Shown: piece after piece, positions 7,487 through 16,300 of the stretch
Numbering within the stretch: the first letter of the stretch is position 1
How the letters are laid out: each line of letters starts with the position of its first letter
NCBI RefSeq assembly: GCF_014649495.1
Contig: NZ_BMTD01000027.1
Span: forward strand, 32,552-96,551
DNA length: 64,000 nt
Direction of reading: 5' to 3'
Origin: Streptomyces filipinensis
GTDB taxonomy: Bacteria; Actinomycetota; Actinomycetes; Streptomycetales; Streptomycetaceae
Program-made: the position numbers and the translations under genes
The notes under the pieces: generated by a model
Seen by the model: only the letters and a program-made list of their open reading frames with translations
Databases searched by the model: none
What the model was told of the DNA's origin: nothing

Positions 7487-8301
7487 GCGCGCACGGAGGC
7501 ATGTACGGCACCCCCGGCGGCCCGGTGGTGTACGACCCGATGACGCTGCCCGTCGACGACAACGTGAACGCGTACACGTTCTGCGTCGAGCTCAAGAGCG
7601 GGGAGTGGTTCCTGCAGAAGGGGAAGATGATCGCCTACTACGGGGCGATCGAGTTCAACGGCATCGGACACGGCCGACTCGACCGACTTGTCCGTACCTC
7701 GTTCCATTCGCCACTGCACGCGAGCGACTGGGTCGTGGCGTCGGGCTCCGGCAAGATGCTGCTGGCCGACCGGGCCTTCGACGTCAACTCCTATGACCTG
7801 GACGACGGGAACTTGACCATTCGCGCGGGCAACCTGCTCGCTTTTCAGCCAAGTCTCGCGCTCAAGCAATCGATCGTGCCGGGTTTTCTGACCCTTATCG
7901 GAACCGGAAAGTTTGTGGCCGCATCTAACGGGCCGGTGGTGTTCATGGAACCTCCGATCCGGGTCGACCCGCAGGCGCTCGTCGGGTGGGCCGACTGCCC
8001 GTCCCCGTGCCATCACTACGACCACGGCTATCTGACGGGTGTGCTGGGCGGTCTACGTGCGATGACGGGCCTCGGCGGGGTGTCCGGGGAGGAGCACCAG
8101 TTCGAGTTCGTGGGTGCCGGAACGGTCCTGCTGCAGTCGACGGAGACCCTCATGGGTGAGGCGGCGACGGGGGTCGTCCCGTCCGAACCGGGGGTGCCCG
8201 GCGGTGGCGGAACGGGAGCGTTCGGACACGGTCCGCAACCATCGGGCCCACCGCGCCTTCCCGGACAGCTGGGGGACCTCCAGCGTCGCTTCGGGCTGTG
8301 A
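7483..8301 (+). CDS. AIM24 family protein, copy 3 (divergent, with Pro/Gly-rich tail)
   Basis: 272 residues from the GTG at 7483, chosen because GGAGGAG (7471-7477) lies 5 nt upstream; it overlaps the copy 2 stop. The AIM24 pattern is recognisable (QKGKMIAYYGAIEFNG, VASGSGKMLLADRAFDVNSY, RVDPQALVGWADC) but more degenerate. Residues 224-272 are a Pro/Gly-rich tail that the other copies lack. A pair of cysteines and histidines (CPSPCHHYDHG) sits where the other copies have AHHGEV. Codon use in 7790-7930 is less GC-biased than its surroundings. Confidence 0.8.
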   Translation: MSAHGGMYGTPGGPVVYDPMTLPVDDNVNAYTFCVELKSGEWFLQKGKMIAYYGAIEFNGIGHGRLDRLVRTSFHSPLHASDWVVASGSGKMLLADRAFDVNSYDLDDGNLTIRAGNLLAFQPSLALKQSIVPGFLTLIGTGKFVAASNGPVVFMEPPIRVDPQALVGWADCPSPCHHYDHGYLTGVLGGLRAMTGLGGVSGEEHQFEFVGAGTVLLQSTETLMGEAATGVVPSEPGVPGGGGTGAFGHGPQPSGPPRLPGQLGDLQRRFGL

Positions 8302-8316
8302 GCGGTAGTCTGCGGA

Positions 8317-8348
8317 GTGTGACGTCGAACGCGTGCGCACTGTCACAC
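8317..8348. repeat. 7-bp perfect inverted repeat upstream of the MarR gene
   Basis: GTGTGAC (8317-8323) and GTCACAC (8342-8348) are perfect inverted arms separated by 18 bp, in the 92-bp gap between the AIM24 operon and the MarR gene. The arm spacing (25 bp centre to centre) would suit a dimeric regulator. It could also act as a weak terminator. Confidence 0.4.
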
Positions 8349-8381
8349 CACCCGAAGTAGTTCGTCATTCAACTTCTTAGG

Positions 8382-8393
8382 TAGACTTCATTC
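8382..8393 (+). promoter_or_regulatory. Probable leaderless promoter of the MarR gene
   Basis: TAGACT (8382-8387) is a good Streptomyces -10 hexamer ending 6 nt before the MarR ATG (8394). No ribosome-binding site is present, so the mRNA probably starts at the A of the ATG. Confidence 0.5.
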
Positions 8394-8870
8394 ATGGAGA
8401 CCGAGACGGCCACGCGCTGGCTGACCGATGCGGAGCAGTGCGCCTGGCGCACCCACCTGGAGGTCAACAGGCTGTTGACGTACCAGCTGGAGAAGGATCT
8501 GCAGCCGTTCGGCCTGACGATGAACGACTACGAGATCCTCGTCAATCTGTCCGAATCGGACGACGTACGGATGCGGATGAGCGATCTCGCCTCCGCGACC
8601 CTGCAGTCCAAGAGCCGGCTCTCGCACCAGATCACACGGATGGAGAACGCGAACCTGGTGCGCCGCGAGAACTGCGAGTCGGACCGGCGCGGGCTGTACG
8701 CCGTACTGACCGAGCACGGTATGGAGACGATGAAGAAGGTGGCCCCGCACCATGTGGCGTCCGTGCGGCGGCACTTCATCGATCTGCTGTCACCGGAGGC
8801 ACTGATAGAGCTGGACAAGGCACTCAAGCCGATCGCCGAGCATCTGCGCGGCCAGCGCGGACGCCCGTGA
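8394..8870 (+). CDS. MarR family transcriptional regulator
   Basis: A 158-residue winged-helix protein. The HTH region is at about residues 62-88 (MSDLASATLQSKSRLSHQIT) and the wing follows at RRENCESDRRGLYAVLTEHG. The dimerisation helices at both ends are as in the family. It lies 92 bp downstream of the AIM24 triplet on the same strand, but appears to have its own promoter. Target unknown. Confidence 0.85.
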   Translation: METETATRWLTDAEQCAWRTHLEVNRLLTYQLEKDLQPFGLTMNDYEILVNLSESDDVRMRMSDLASATLQSKSRLSHQITRMENANLVRRENCESDRRGLYAVLTEHGMETMKKVAPHHVASVRRHFIDLLSPEALIELDKALKPIAEHLRGQRGRP

Positions 8871-8927
8871 CCGCGGGCGTCCGGCGCCAGCGGAGCTGAC
8901 GGCGGCCATCACCTGCCCGGCACCGCA

Positions 8928-8970
8928 CCGTCGCCGCCCCGCCGGGCATCACCCGGCGGGGCGGCGACGG
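8928..8970. terminator. Bidirectional hairpin terminator (19-bp perfect stem)
   Basis: Arms 8928-8946 and 8952-8970 are perfectly complementary over 19 bp around a 5-nt loop (CATCA). The hairpin lies between the convergent MarR and MFS genes. There is no T-tract, as is common in Streptomyces. Confidence 0.85.
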
Positions 8971-8983
8971 CCGGCACGGGCCC

Positions 8984-10222
8984 TCACTCCTGGGGGACGG
9001 CGCGTTCCGTGCCCCTCGCGCTGGCCGTGCCCCGCGCCACGGCCAGCGCCGTCAGCAGCATCACCCCACCGGTCACCGCGAAGCACGGCCCCGGTGGCAG
9101 CCACCCGACCAGCACCCCGGCGACCGCGGCACCCGCCGTGCCCCCCGCGTTGACGGCCGTGTTGACCCACGCCCCGGCCCGGACCCGGGCCCCGGGCGCC
9201 GCGGCCTCGTCGGCGATGAGGTACGCGGTGGTGATCAGCGGGGAGACGAACAGTCCCCCGGCCGCCACCGCCAGGGCGAGCGTGCCCACCCCGGTCGCCA
9301 GCCCGGCGGCGCACAGCACCAGTCCGAGTCCGGCCGCCTGCAGGGGCAGTCGCGTCCCGGCGGCGGCCCGCCACGCGACGGCCCCGTTGAGCAGCCCGCC
9401 GACGGCGCTCCCGGCGGACAGGGCGGCGAGCACCCAGGCCGCGCCGCCGTCACGGCCGTGTGCCTGGGCGAAGGCGACCACCAGCAGCTCGACCACGCCC
9501 AGCGCGAGTCCGACCCCCGCGGCGGCGGCCACCGGCCGCCCCAGCCCCCGCAGCACCCGTCGCCCGGCCGGGGGCCGGTCCGGTGTGCGCTCGCCGGCCG
9601 GTACCGCCCGCACCGCGGGAGACGACACGAACCCCGCCGTCCCCACCGCCATCAGCGCCGCCCCGGCGAGGACGCCCACGGCCGGCGGAGCGAACCCGAC
9701 GACCCCGCCGACCAGCAGGGGCCCCGACACGAACAGCAGTTCCTCGGCGACGCCGTCGAGGCTGTAGGCGCGCTGCAGCAGCGCCCGGTCCGGGGCGAGC
9801 CGCCCCCACACGGCCCGCATGGTGGGCCCGAGCGGCGGCGTACAGGTCCCGGCGGCGGCCGTCACGGCACCGAGGACCAGCGGCGGGACGGCGCCCGGGC
9901 GCCAGAGCAGCACGGCCAGCAGCACCAGGAGCGCGGTGTGGGCCGCGGCCATCGGCACGAGCGCCCGCCGCGGCCCGTACCGGTCGATGAGCGCCGCCCG
10001 GGCCGGCGACAGGAAGACGCTGGTGGCGGAGAACAGGGCCATGACGGTGCCCGCCACGGCGTACGAACCGCGGGCCCGGGTCACGGCGAGCATCAGGGCC
10101 AGCGGGACGACGCCGTACGACAGTCTGCCGAGCAGGGCGGCGGCGAAGGTGCGGCGCGCGTGCGGGACGCGCAGGACGGCGGCGTACGAGGGCCTGGGCC
10201 CTGGCGAAGGGTGCGTGGACAC
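8984..10222 (-). CDS. MFS transporter
   Basis: A 412-residue major facilitator with 12 predicted spans. After helix 2 there is the expected loop (RAALIDRYGPRRAL). The N-terminus (YAAVLRVPHARRTFAAALLGRLSYG) is of the type common in actinobacterial exporters. It is not close to the MFS gene at 3074. It ends at the strong hairpin shared with the MarR gene. Substrate unknown. Confidence 0.8.
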   Translation of the reverse strand: MSTHPSPGPRPSYAAVLRVPHARRTFAAALLGRLSYGVVPLALMLAVTRARGSYAVAGTVMALFSATSVFLSPARAALIDRYGPRRALVPMAAAHTALLVLLAVLLWRPGAVPPLVLGAVTAAAGTCTPPLGPTMRAVWGRLAPDRALLQRAYSLDGVAEELLFVSGPLLVGGVVGFAPPAVGVLAGAALMAVGTAGFVSSPAVRAVPAGERTPDRPPAGRRVLRGLGRPVAAAAGVGLALGVVELLVVAFAQAHGRDGGAAWVLAALSAGSAVGGLLNGAVAWRAAAGTRLPLQAAGLGLVLCAAGLATGVGTLALAVAAGGLFVSPLITTAYLIADEAAAPGARVRAGAWVNTAVNAGGTAGAAVAGVLVGWLPPGPCFAVTGGVMLLTALAVARGTASARGTERAVPQE

Positions 10223-10369
10223 GCTGAAGGTTCCTCTGTGGGAGGCGGAAGAGCGGACGCCGAGGGACGCGGCGGCCGTGTGTCAGGCCCCGCGGTCCGG
10301 TGCGTGCTCTACGCCATGAAGAGGAACATGCCGGTCAACCTAGCAGCATGATCGGCGCGTCGGCAGCCC

Positions 10370-11326
10370 TCAGCCCTCCGTCAGTCCCGCGACCAGCTCG
10401 TCCGCCGCGCGGTACGGGTCCAGTTCGCCCGCGACGATGCGCTCCGCGAGGGCGCTGAGGCGGCGGTCTCCGTGCAGGTCGCCGATGCGTTCGCGCAGTG
10501 CGGTGACGGCGATGGTCTCCACCTCGCGGGCCGCGCGGGCCGCGCGGCGCTCGGCGAGCACGCCGTGCTCCTCCATCCACGCGCGGTGCTTCTCCAGGGC
10601 CTCGACGACCTCGTCGACGCCCTCGGCGCGGGCCGCGACCGTCTTCACGATCGGCGGCCGCCAGTCGCCGGGGCCGCGGGACTCGCCGAGGCCCAGCATG
10701 TGGTTCAGCTCGCGGGCGGTGGCGTCGGCGCCGTCCCGGTCCGCCTTGTTGACGACGTACACGTCGCCGATCTCCAGGATGCCCGCCTTCGCCGCCTGGA
10801 TGCCGTCGCCCATGCCGGGGGCCAGCAGCACCACACTCGTGTCCGCCTGGGAGGCGATCTCGACCTCCGACTGGCCGACGCCGACGGTCTCGACCAGGAT
10901 CACGTCGCAGCCGGCCGCGTCGAGGACGCGGATCGCCTGCGGCGCGGCCCAGGCGAGGCCGCCCAGGTGGCCCCGGGTGGCCATGGAGCGGATGTAGACG
11001 CCGGGGTCGGAGGCGTGCTCCGACATACGGACGCGGTCGCCGAGCAGGGCGCCGCCCGAGAACGGCGAGGACGGATCGACGGCCAGGACGCCGACCCGTT
11101 TGCCCTGTTTGCGGTACGCCGTGACAAGCGCGGAGGTGGAGGTCGACTTGCCGACACCCGGGGAACCCGTCAGGCCCACCACGTAGGCGTTGCCGGTCAG
11201 CGGGGCCAGCGCCGCCATGACCTCCCTGAGCTGCGGGGACGCCCCCTCCACGAGGGAGATCAGCCGGGCCACGGCGCGCGGCCGGCCTTCCCTGGCCAGG
11301 GCCACCAGAGAGGAGACGTCCTGCAT
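10370..11326 (-). CDS. meaB: MeaB/ArgK-type GTPase, mutase-associated chaperone
   Basis: 318 residues from the ATG at 11326 (GGAG 7 nt upstream). The P-loop is GSPGVGKS (54-61), followed by the family's long switch regions (AVDPSSPFSGGALLGDRVRM) and ETVGVGQSEV. NKAD is the guanine-specificity motif. MeaB proteins load adenosylcobalamin onto methylmalonyl- or isobutyryl-type mutases and protect them from inactivation, so IcmA (377-2077) is a likely partner, although the two genes are about 8 kb apart. It is 15 bp before no other start and follows the thiolase gene by 51 bp on the same strand, so the two are probably co-transcribed. Confidence 0.9.
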   Translation of the reverse strand: MQDVSSLVALAREGRPRAVARLISLVEGASPQLREVMAALAPLTGNAYVVGLTGSPGVGKSTSTSALVTAYRKQGKRVGVLAVDPSSPFSGGALLGDRVRMSEHASDPGVYIRSMATRGHLGGLAWAAPQAIRVLDAAGCDVILVETVGVGQSEVEIASQADTSVVLLAPGMGDGIQAAKAGILEIGDVYVVNKADRDGADATARELNHMLGLGESRGPGDWRPPIVKTVAARAEGVDEVVEALEKHRAWMEEHGVLAERRAARAAREVETIAVTALRERIGDLHGDRRLSALAERIVAGELDPYRAADELVAGLTEG

Positions 11327-11377
11327 CAAACAGCTCCGTTCACTTCTGCGACGTACCGTCAACGACGTACAGGGAGG

Positions 11378-12577
11378 TCAGGCCTTCGGCACCCGCACGA
11401 TGAGTGCGTCACCCTGGCCGCCGCCACCGCACAGCGCGGCCGCGCCGACACCGCCGCCGCGGCGCTTGAGTTCGAGCGCCAAGTGGAGCACGAGACGGGC
11501 GCCGGACATGCCGATCGGGTGACCCAGGGCGATCGCACCACCGTTCACGTTCACCTTTTCGGTGGACACGCCGAGGTCCTTCATTGACTGCACGGCGACG
11601 GCGGCGAAGGCCTCGTTGATCTCGATGAGGTCGAGGTCGGAGACCTCCAGGCCCTCCTTCTTCAGGGCGTGCTGGATGGCGTTGGACGGCTGGGACTGCA
11701 GGGAGTTGTCCGGCCCCGCCACGTTGCCGTGCGCGCCGATCTCGGCGAGCCAGTGCAGGCCCAGCTCCTCGGCCTTGGCCTTGCTCATCACGACCACGGC
11801 CGCCGCACCGTCCGAGATCTGCGAGGAGGAGCCCGCGGTGATCGTGCCCTCGCGGGAGAACGCAGGTCGCAGCTTGCCCAGCGACTCGGCCGTGGTGTCG
11901 CCGCGGATGCCCTCGTCCTTGCTGAAGAGCACCGGGTCGCCCTTGCGCTGCGGGATCTCCACGGGGGTGATCTCGGCCTCGAACAGGCCGTTCTTCTGCG
12001 CGGCGGCGGCCCGCTGGTGGGACAGGGCGGCGATCTCGTCCTGCTCGGGGCGGGCGATGCCCAGGCGGGTGTTGTGCTTCTCCGTGGACTCGCCCATGGC
12101 GATGCCCTCGAAGGAGTCGGTCAGACCGTCGTGGGCCATGGCGTCGAGCATCTGGACCGCGCCGTACTTGAAGCCCTCGCGGGACTTCGGCAGCAGGTGC
12201 GGGGCGTTGGTCATGGACTCCTGGCCGCCGGCCACGACGATGTCGAACTCGCCGGCGCGGATCAGCTGGTCGGCGAGCGCGATGGCGTCCAGGCCGGACA
12301 GACACACCTTGTTGATGGTGAGCGCCGGGACGTTCATCGGGATGCCGGCCTTCACGGCGGCCTGCCGGGCCGGGATCTGGCCGGCGCCGGCCTGCAGCAC
12401 CTGGCCCATGATCACGTACTGCACCTGGTCGCCGCCGATCCCCGCACGGTCGAGGGCGGCCTTGATCGCGAAGCCGCCCAGGTCGGCGCCGGAGAAGGAC
12501 TTGAGGGAGCCCAGCAGTCGTCCCATGGGCGTGCGCGCGCCCGCGACGATCACCGAGCTGGTCGTTCCAGAAGGCAT
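11378..12577 (-). CDS. Acetyl-CoA C-acetyltransferase (thiolase)
   Basis: A 399-residue type II thiolase. The nucleophilic Cys is at residue 92 in NKVCLSGLDAI. NEAFAAVAV and GGAIALGHPIGMSGAR contribute the base and oxyanion residues, and the second catalytic Cys is in AALCGGGGQGDA near the C-terminus. It catalyses acetoacetyl-CoA formation or cleavage. Its gene order, thiolase-meaB on one strand with mce divergent, places it with the acyl-CoA mutase functions; a biosynthetic (PHB/butyryl-CoA) or degradative role cannot be separated by sequence. Confidence 0.9.
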   Translation of the reverse strand: MPSGTTSSVIVAGARTPMGRLLGSLKSFSGADLGGFAIKAALDRAGIGGDQVQYVIMGQVLQAGAGQIPARQAAVKAGIPMNVPALTINKVCLSGLDAIALADQLIRAGEFDIVVAGGQESMTNAPHLLPKSREGFKYGAVQMLDAMAHDGLTDSFEGIAMGESTEKHNTRLGIARPEQDEIAALSHQRAAAAQKNGLFEAEITPVEIPQRKGDPVLFSKDEGIRGDTTAESLGKLRPAFSREGTITAGSSSQISDGAAAVVVMSKAKAEELGLHWLAEIGAHGNVAGPDNSLQSQPSNAIQHALKKEGLEVSDLDLIEINEAFAAVAVQSMKDLGVSTEKVNVNGGAIALGHPIGMSGARLVLHLALELKRRGGGVGAAALCGGGGQGDALIVRVPKA

Positions 12578-12635
12578 GAGCTGCGATCCCCTTACCGGCC
12601 TGCACAGGCCGAGGAGTGAACGAGGGTTTACTTCG

Positions 12636-12665
12636 AATGTACTGAGCGGTAGAGCACGCCGTCAT
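12636..12665 (-). promoter_or_regulatory. Candidate thiolase promoter with TAC...GTA operator-like dyad
   Basis: On the minus strand, ATGACG (12660-12665) and TACATT (12636-12641) are spaced 18 bp and would drive the thiolase gene. The imperfect dyad TACTGAGCGGTA (12640-12651, plus strand) overlaps the spacer and -10, the form of site used by several TetR regulators of acyl-CoA genes. Confidence 0.35.
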
Positions 12666-12727
12666 CGGCCTTACGGTGTGATCGCGCGCACGTTGCGTAA
12701 CCAGGCGAGGAGCGCTGCACTGAATCC

Positions 12728-13168
12728 ATGCTGACGCGAATCGACCACATCGGGATCGCCTGTCACGACCTCGACGCGACCGTCGAGTTCTACCGGGCCA
12801 CGTACGGCTTCGAGGTGTTCCACACCGAGGTCAACGAGGAGCAGGGCGTGCGCGAGGCCATGCTCAAGATCAACGAGACCTCGGACGGCGGCGCCTCCTA
12901 CCTCCAGCTGCTGGAGCCGACCCGCGAGGACTCCACGGTCGCCAAGTGGCTCGCGAAGAACGGGGAGGGCGTCCACCACATCGCCTTCGGCACGGCGGAC
13001 GTGGACACCGACTCGGCGGCGATCCGGGACAAGGGCGTACGCGTGCTGTACGACGAGCCCCGGCGCGGCTCGATGGGCTCGCGGATCACCTTCCTGCACC
13101 CCAAGGACTGCCACGGTGTCCTGACAGAACTGGTCACTTCCGCCCCTGTTGAGTCGCCCGAGCACTGA
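12728..13168 (+). CDS. mce: Methylmalonyl-CoA epimerase
   Basis: A 146-residue vicinal-oxygen-chelate protein made of two beta-alpha-beta3 modules (about 1-65 and 75-138). Metal ligands expected for the family are visible as His7 (IDHIGI), Gln60 (SYLQLLEP), His83 or His84 (GVHHIAF) and Glu134 (LTELV). It interconverts (2R)- and (2S)-methylmalonyl-CoA, linking propionyl-CoA carboxylation to B12 mutases and to polyketide extender supply. It is divergent from the thiolase, with a 150-bp promoter region between. Confidence 0.92.
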   Translation: MLTRIDHIGIACHDLDATVEFYRATYGFEVFHTEVNEEQGVREAMLKINETSDGGASYLQLLEPTREDSTVAKWLAKNGEGVHHIAFGTADVDTDSAAIRDKGVRVLYDEPRRGSMGSRITFLHPKDCHGVLTELVTSAPVESPEH

Positions 13169-13199
13169 CCCCCGTACATATGGGCCGGTAGGGTTGGGG

Positions 13200-13228
13200 G
13201 CGGTCGTCCTTTCAACCGGGGCGACCGC
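13200..13228 (+). terminator. Weak hairpin after mce
   Basis: GCGGTCG (13200-13206) pairs with CGACCGC (13222-13228) around a 15-nt loop, 31 bp past the mce stop. No T-tract follows. Confidence 0.35.
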
Positions 13229-13373
13229 ATGCCGGGGTCCGGGTTTCGGGGGACGAGCGTCGGGGCAGCAGCCCGTGCTCCGCCGTTGATCTGACACCAT
13301 TCCCCGGGGGCCCCGTTCGGCGGAGGACGAGGCTCGTTGGAGAAGCTGACCAGGGGACGGATGGGACCGCGCA

Positions 13374-16300
13374 GTGCGGGGCTACGAGAGCCAGGAGCGA
13401 GAGCCGGCGGCTGACGTCGACCACCTCTCTCGGTTCGAGGCCGAGATGAAGCGGCTGAGGACCGAGCGGGAGAAGGCGATCCAGCACGCCGAGGACCTCG
13501 GCTACCAGGTCGAGGTGCTGCGCGCCAAGCTGCACGAGGCGCGCCGCACCTTGATGACCAGGCCCGCCTTCGACGGCGGCGACATCGGCTATCAGGCCGA
13601 GCAGTTGCTCCGTAATGCCCAGATGCAGGCCGACCAGCTGCGTCAGGACGCCGAACGGGAGCTCAGCCAGGCCCGCGCGCAGACCCAGCGCATCCTGCAG
13701 GAGCACGCCGAGCAGGCCGCCCGGCTCCAGGCGGAGCTGCACCAGGAGGCGGTGACCCGGCGCCAGCAGCTGGACCAGGAGCTGGCCGAGCGCCGCGCCA
13801 CCGTCGAGTCGCACGTCAACGAGAACGTGGCCTGGGCGGAGCAGCTGCGCGCCCGCACCGAGCAGCAGGCCCGTCGGCTGCTGGAGGAGTCCCGCGCCGA
13901 GACCGAGCAGGCGATGGCCGCCGCCCGCGCGGAGGCCGAGCGGCTGACCCGGGAGGCCCGGGAGCGGCTGCAGAGCGACGCCGAGGCGGCCCGCGCGGAG
14001 GCCGAGCAGCTCCTGCGCCGCGCCCGCACGGACGCCGAGCGCCTGCTGAACGCGGCCTCCACGCAGGCCCAGGAGGCCACCGACCACGCCGAGCAGCTGC
14101 GCACCGCCACTGTCACCGAGTCGGACGCCGCGCGCCGGCAGGCCGCCGAGCTGAGCCGGGCCGCCGAGGAGCGGATGGCGGCGGCCGAGGAGGCGCTGCG
14201 CAAGGCGCAGGCCGAGGCCGAGAAGCTGCAGACGGAGGCCAAGGAGGCCGCCGCCAAGGCGCTCGCCGGCGCCGAGGCCGCCAACGAGACGCGTACGCGC
14301 ACGGCGAAGGAGCAGGTCGCCCGGCTGGTCGAGGAGGCCACCAAGGAGGCCGAGCAGACCAGGTCCGATGCCGAGCAGCTGGTCGCGGACGCCCGTGCCG
14401 AGGCCGAGAAGATCCTCGCGGAGGCCTCCGAGAAGGCCCGGACGGTCACCGCCGAGGAGAGCGCGACCCAGCTGTCGAAGGCGGCCAAGACCGCCGAGGA
14501 CGTGCTCAACAAGGCGTCCGAGGAAGCCAAGCGGACCACCAGGGCCGCCGCCGAGGAGGCCGAGCGGATCCGTACGGAGGCCGAGGCCGAGGCGGACCGG
14601 CTGCGCGCCGAGGCGCACGACATCGCCGAGCAGCTCAAGGGCGCGGCGAAGGACGACACCAAGGAGTACCGCGCCAAGACGGTCGAGCTGCAGGAGGAGG
14701 CCCGCCGGCTGCGCGGCGAGGCCGAGCAGCTGCGCGCCGACGCGGTCGCCGAGGGCGAGTCGATCCGTGCGGAGGCCCGCCGGGAGGCGGTCGCGCAGAT
14801 CGAGGAGGCGGCCAGGTCCGCCGAGGAGCTGCTGGCCAAGGCCAAGGCGGACGCCGACGAGCTGCGGCAGACCGCGACCGCCGACAGCGAGAGGGTCCGC
14901 ACCGAGGCCATCGAGCGGGCCACCGGCCTGCGCCGGCAGGCGGACGAGACCCTGGACCGCGCCCGCAAGGAGGCCGAACGGCTGCGCGCCGAGGCCGACG
15001 AGCAGGTCGAGACGGTCCGGACGGACGCCGAGACCGCCGCGCGCGAGCTGCGCGAGGAGACCGAGCGGATCATCGAGGCGCGCCGCACCGAGGCCGCCGA
15101 GGAGCTGACACGGCTGCAGACGGAGGCGCAGGAGCGGCTCGCGTCGGCCGAGCAGGCCCTGACGGACGCCCGCGAGGAGGCCGCCCGGATCCGCCGGGAG
15201 GCCGCCGAGGAGGCCGAGCGGCTGCGCACGGAGTCGGCGGAACGGATCCGTACGCTCCAGCAGCAGGCCGAGACCGAGGCGGACCGGCTGCGGACCGAGG
15301 CCGCGGCCGACGCGTCCGCCTCCCGCGCCGAGGGCGAGGCCGTCGCCGTACGGCTGCGCTCCGAGGCCGCCGCCGAGGCCGAGCGGCTGAAGGCGGAGGC
15401 GCAGGACACCGCGGACCGGGTGCGCGCGGAGGCGCAGGCCGCCGCCGAGCGGCTCGCCACGGAGGCGTCCGAGACGCTGGCCGCCGCCCAGGAGGAGGCC
15501 GCCCGGCGCCGCCGCGAGGCCGAGGAACTCCTCGGTGCGGCCCGCGACGAGGCCGACGAGGAACGCCGGCGGGCCCGCGAGCAGAGCGAGGAGCTGCTGG
15601 CCTCCGCCCGCAGGCGGGTCGAGGAGGCGCAGGCCGAGGCGACCCGCCTGGTGGAGGAGGCCGACCGGCGCGCCACCGAGATGGTGGCCGCCGCCGAGCA
15701 GCACGCCCAGCAGGTGCGGGACTCCGTCGCCGGGCTGCACGAGCAGGCGCAGGAGGAGATCACCGGGCTGCGCTCGGCCGCCGAGCACGCCGCGGACCGT
15801 ACGAAGCGGGAGGCCGAGGAGGAGGCGGACCGGGTCCGCGCCGACGCCTACGCCGAGCGGGAGCGGGCGAGCGAGGACGCCGGCCGGGTCCGGCGCGCCG
15901 CGCACGAGGAGTCGGAGGCCGCCAAGGCGCTGGCCGAGCGTACGGTCACGGAGGCGATGGCGGAGGCCGAGCGGCTGCGCTCGGACGCGTCCGACTACGC
16001 CCAGCGGGTGCGCACCGAGGCGTCGGACGCGCTCGCCGAGGCCGACCAGGCGGCGGCCCGCACCCGGGCGGACGCCCGCGAGGACGCCAACCGGATCCGT
16101 TCGGACGCGGCGACCCAGGCGGACACCCTCATCACCGAGGCGAGCAACGAGGCGGAGCGGCTCACGACCGAGACGCTCGCGGAGGCCGACCGGGTGCGCA
16201 CCGAGGCGCTGACCGAGGCCGAGCGGCTGCAGACGGAGACCGTGGCCGAGGCCGAGCGGCTGCAGACGGAGACCGTGGCCGAGGCCGAGCGGGTGCGCAC

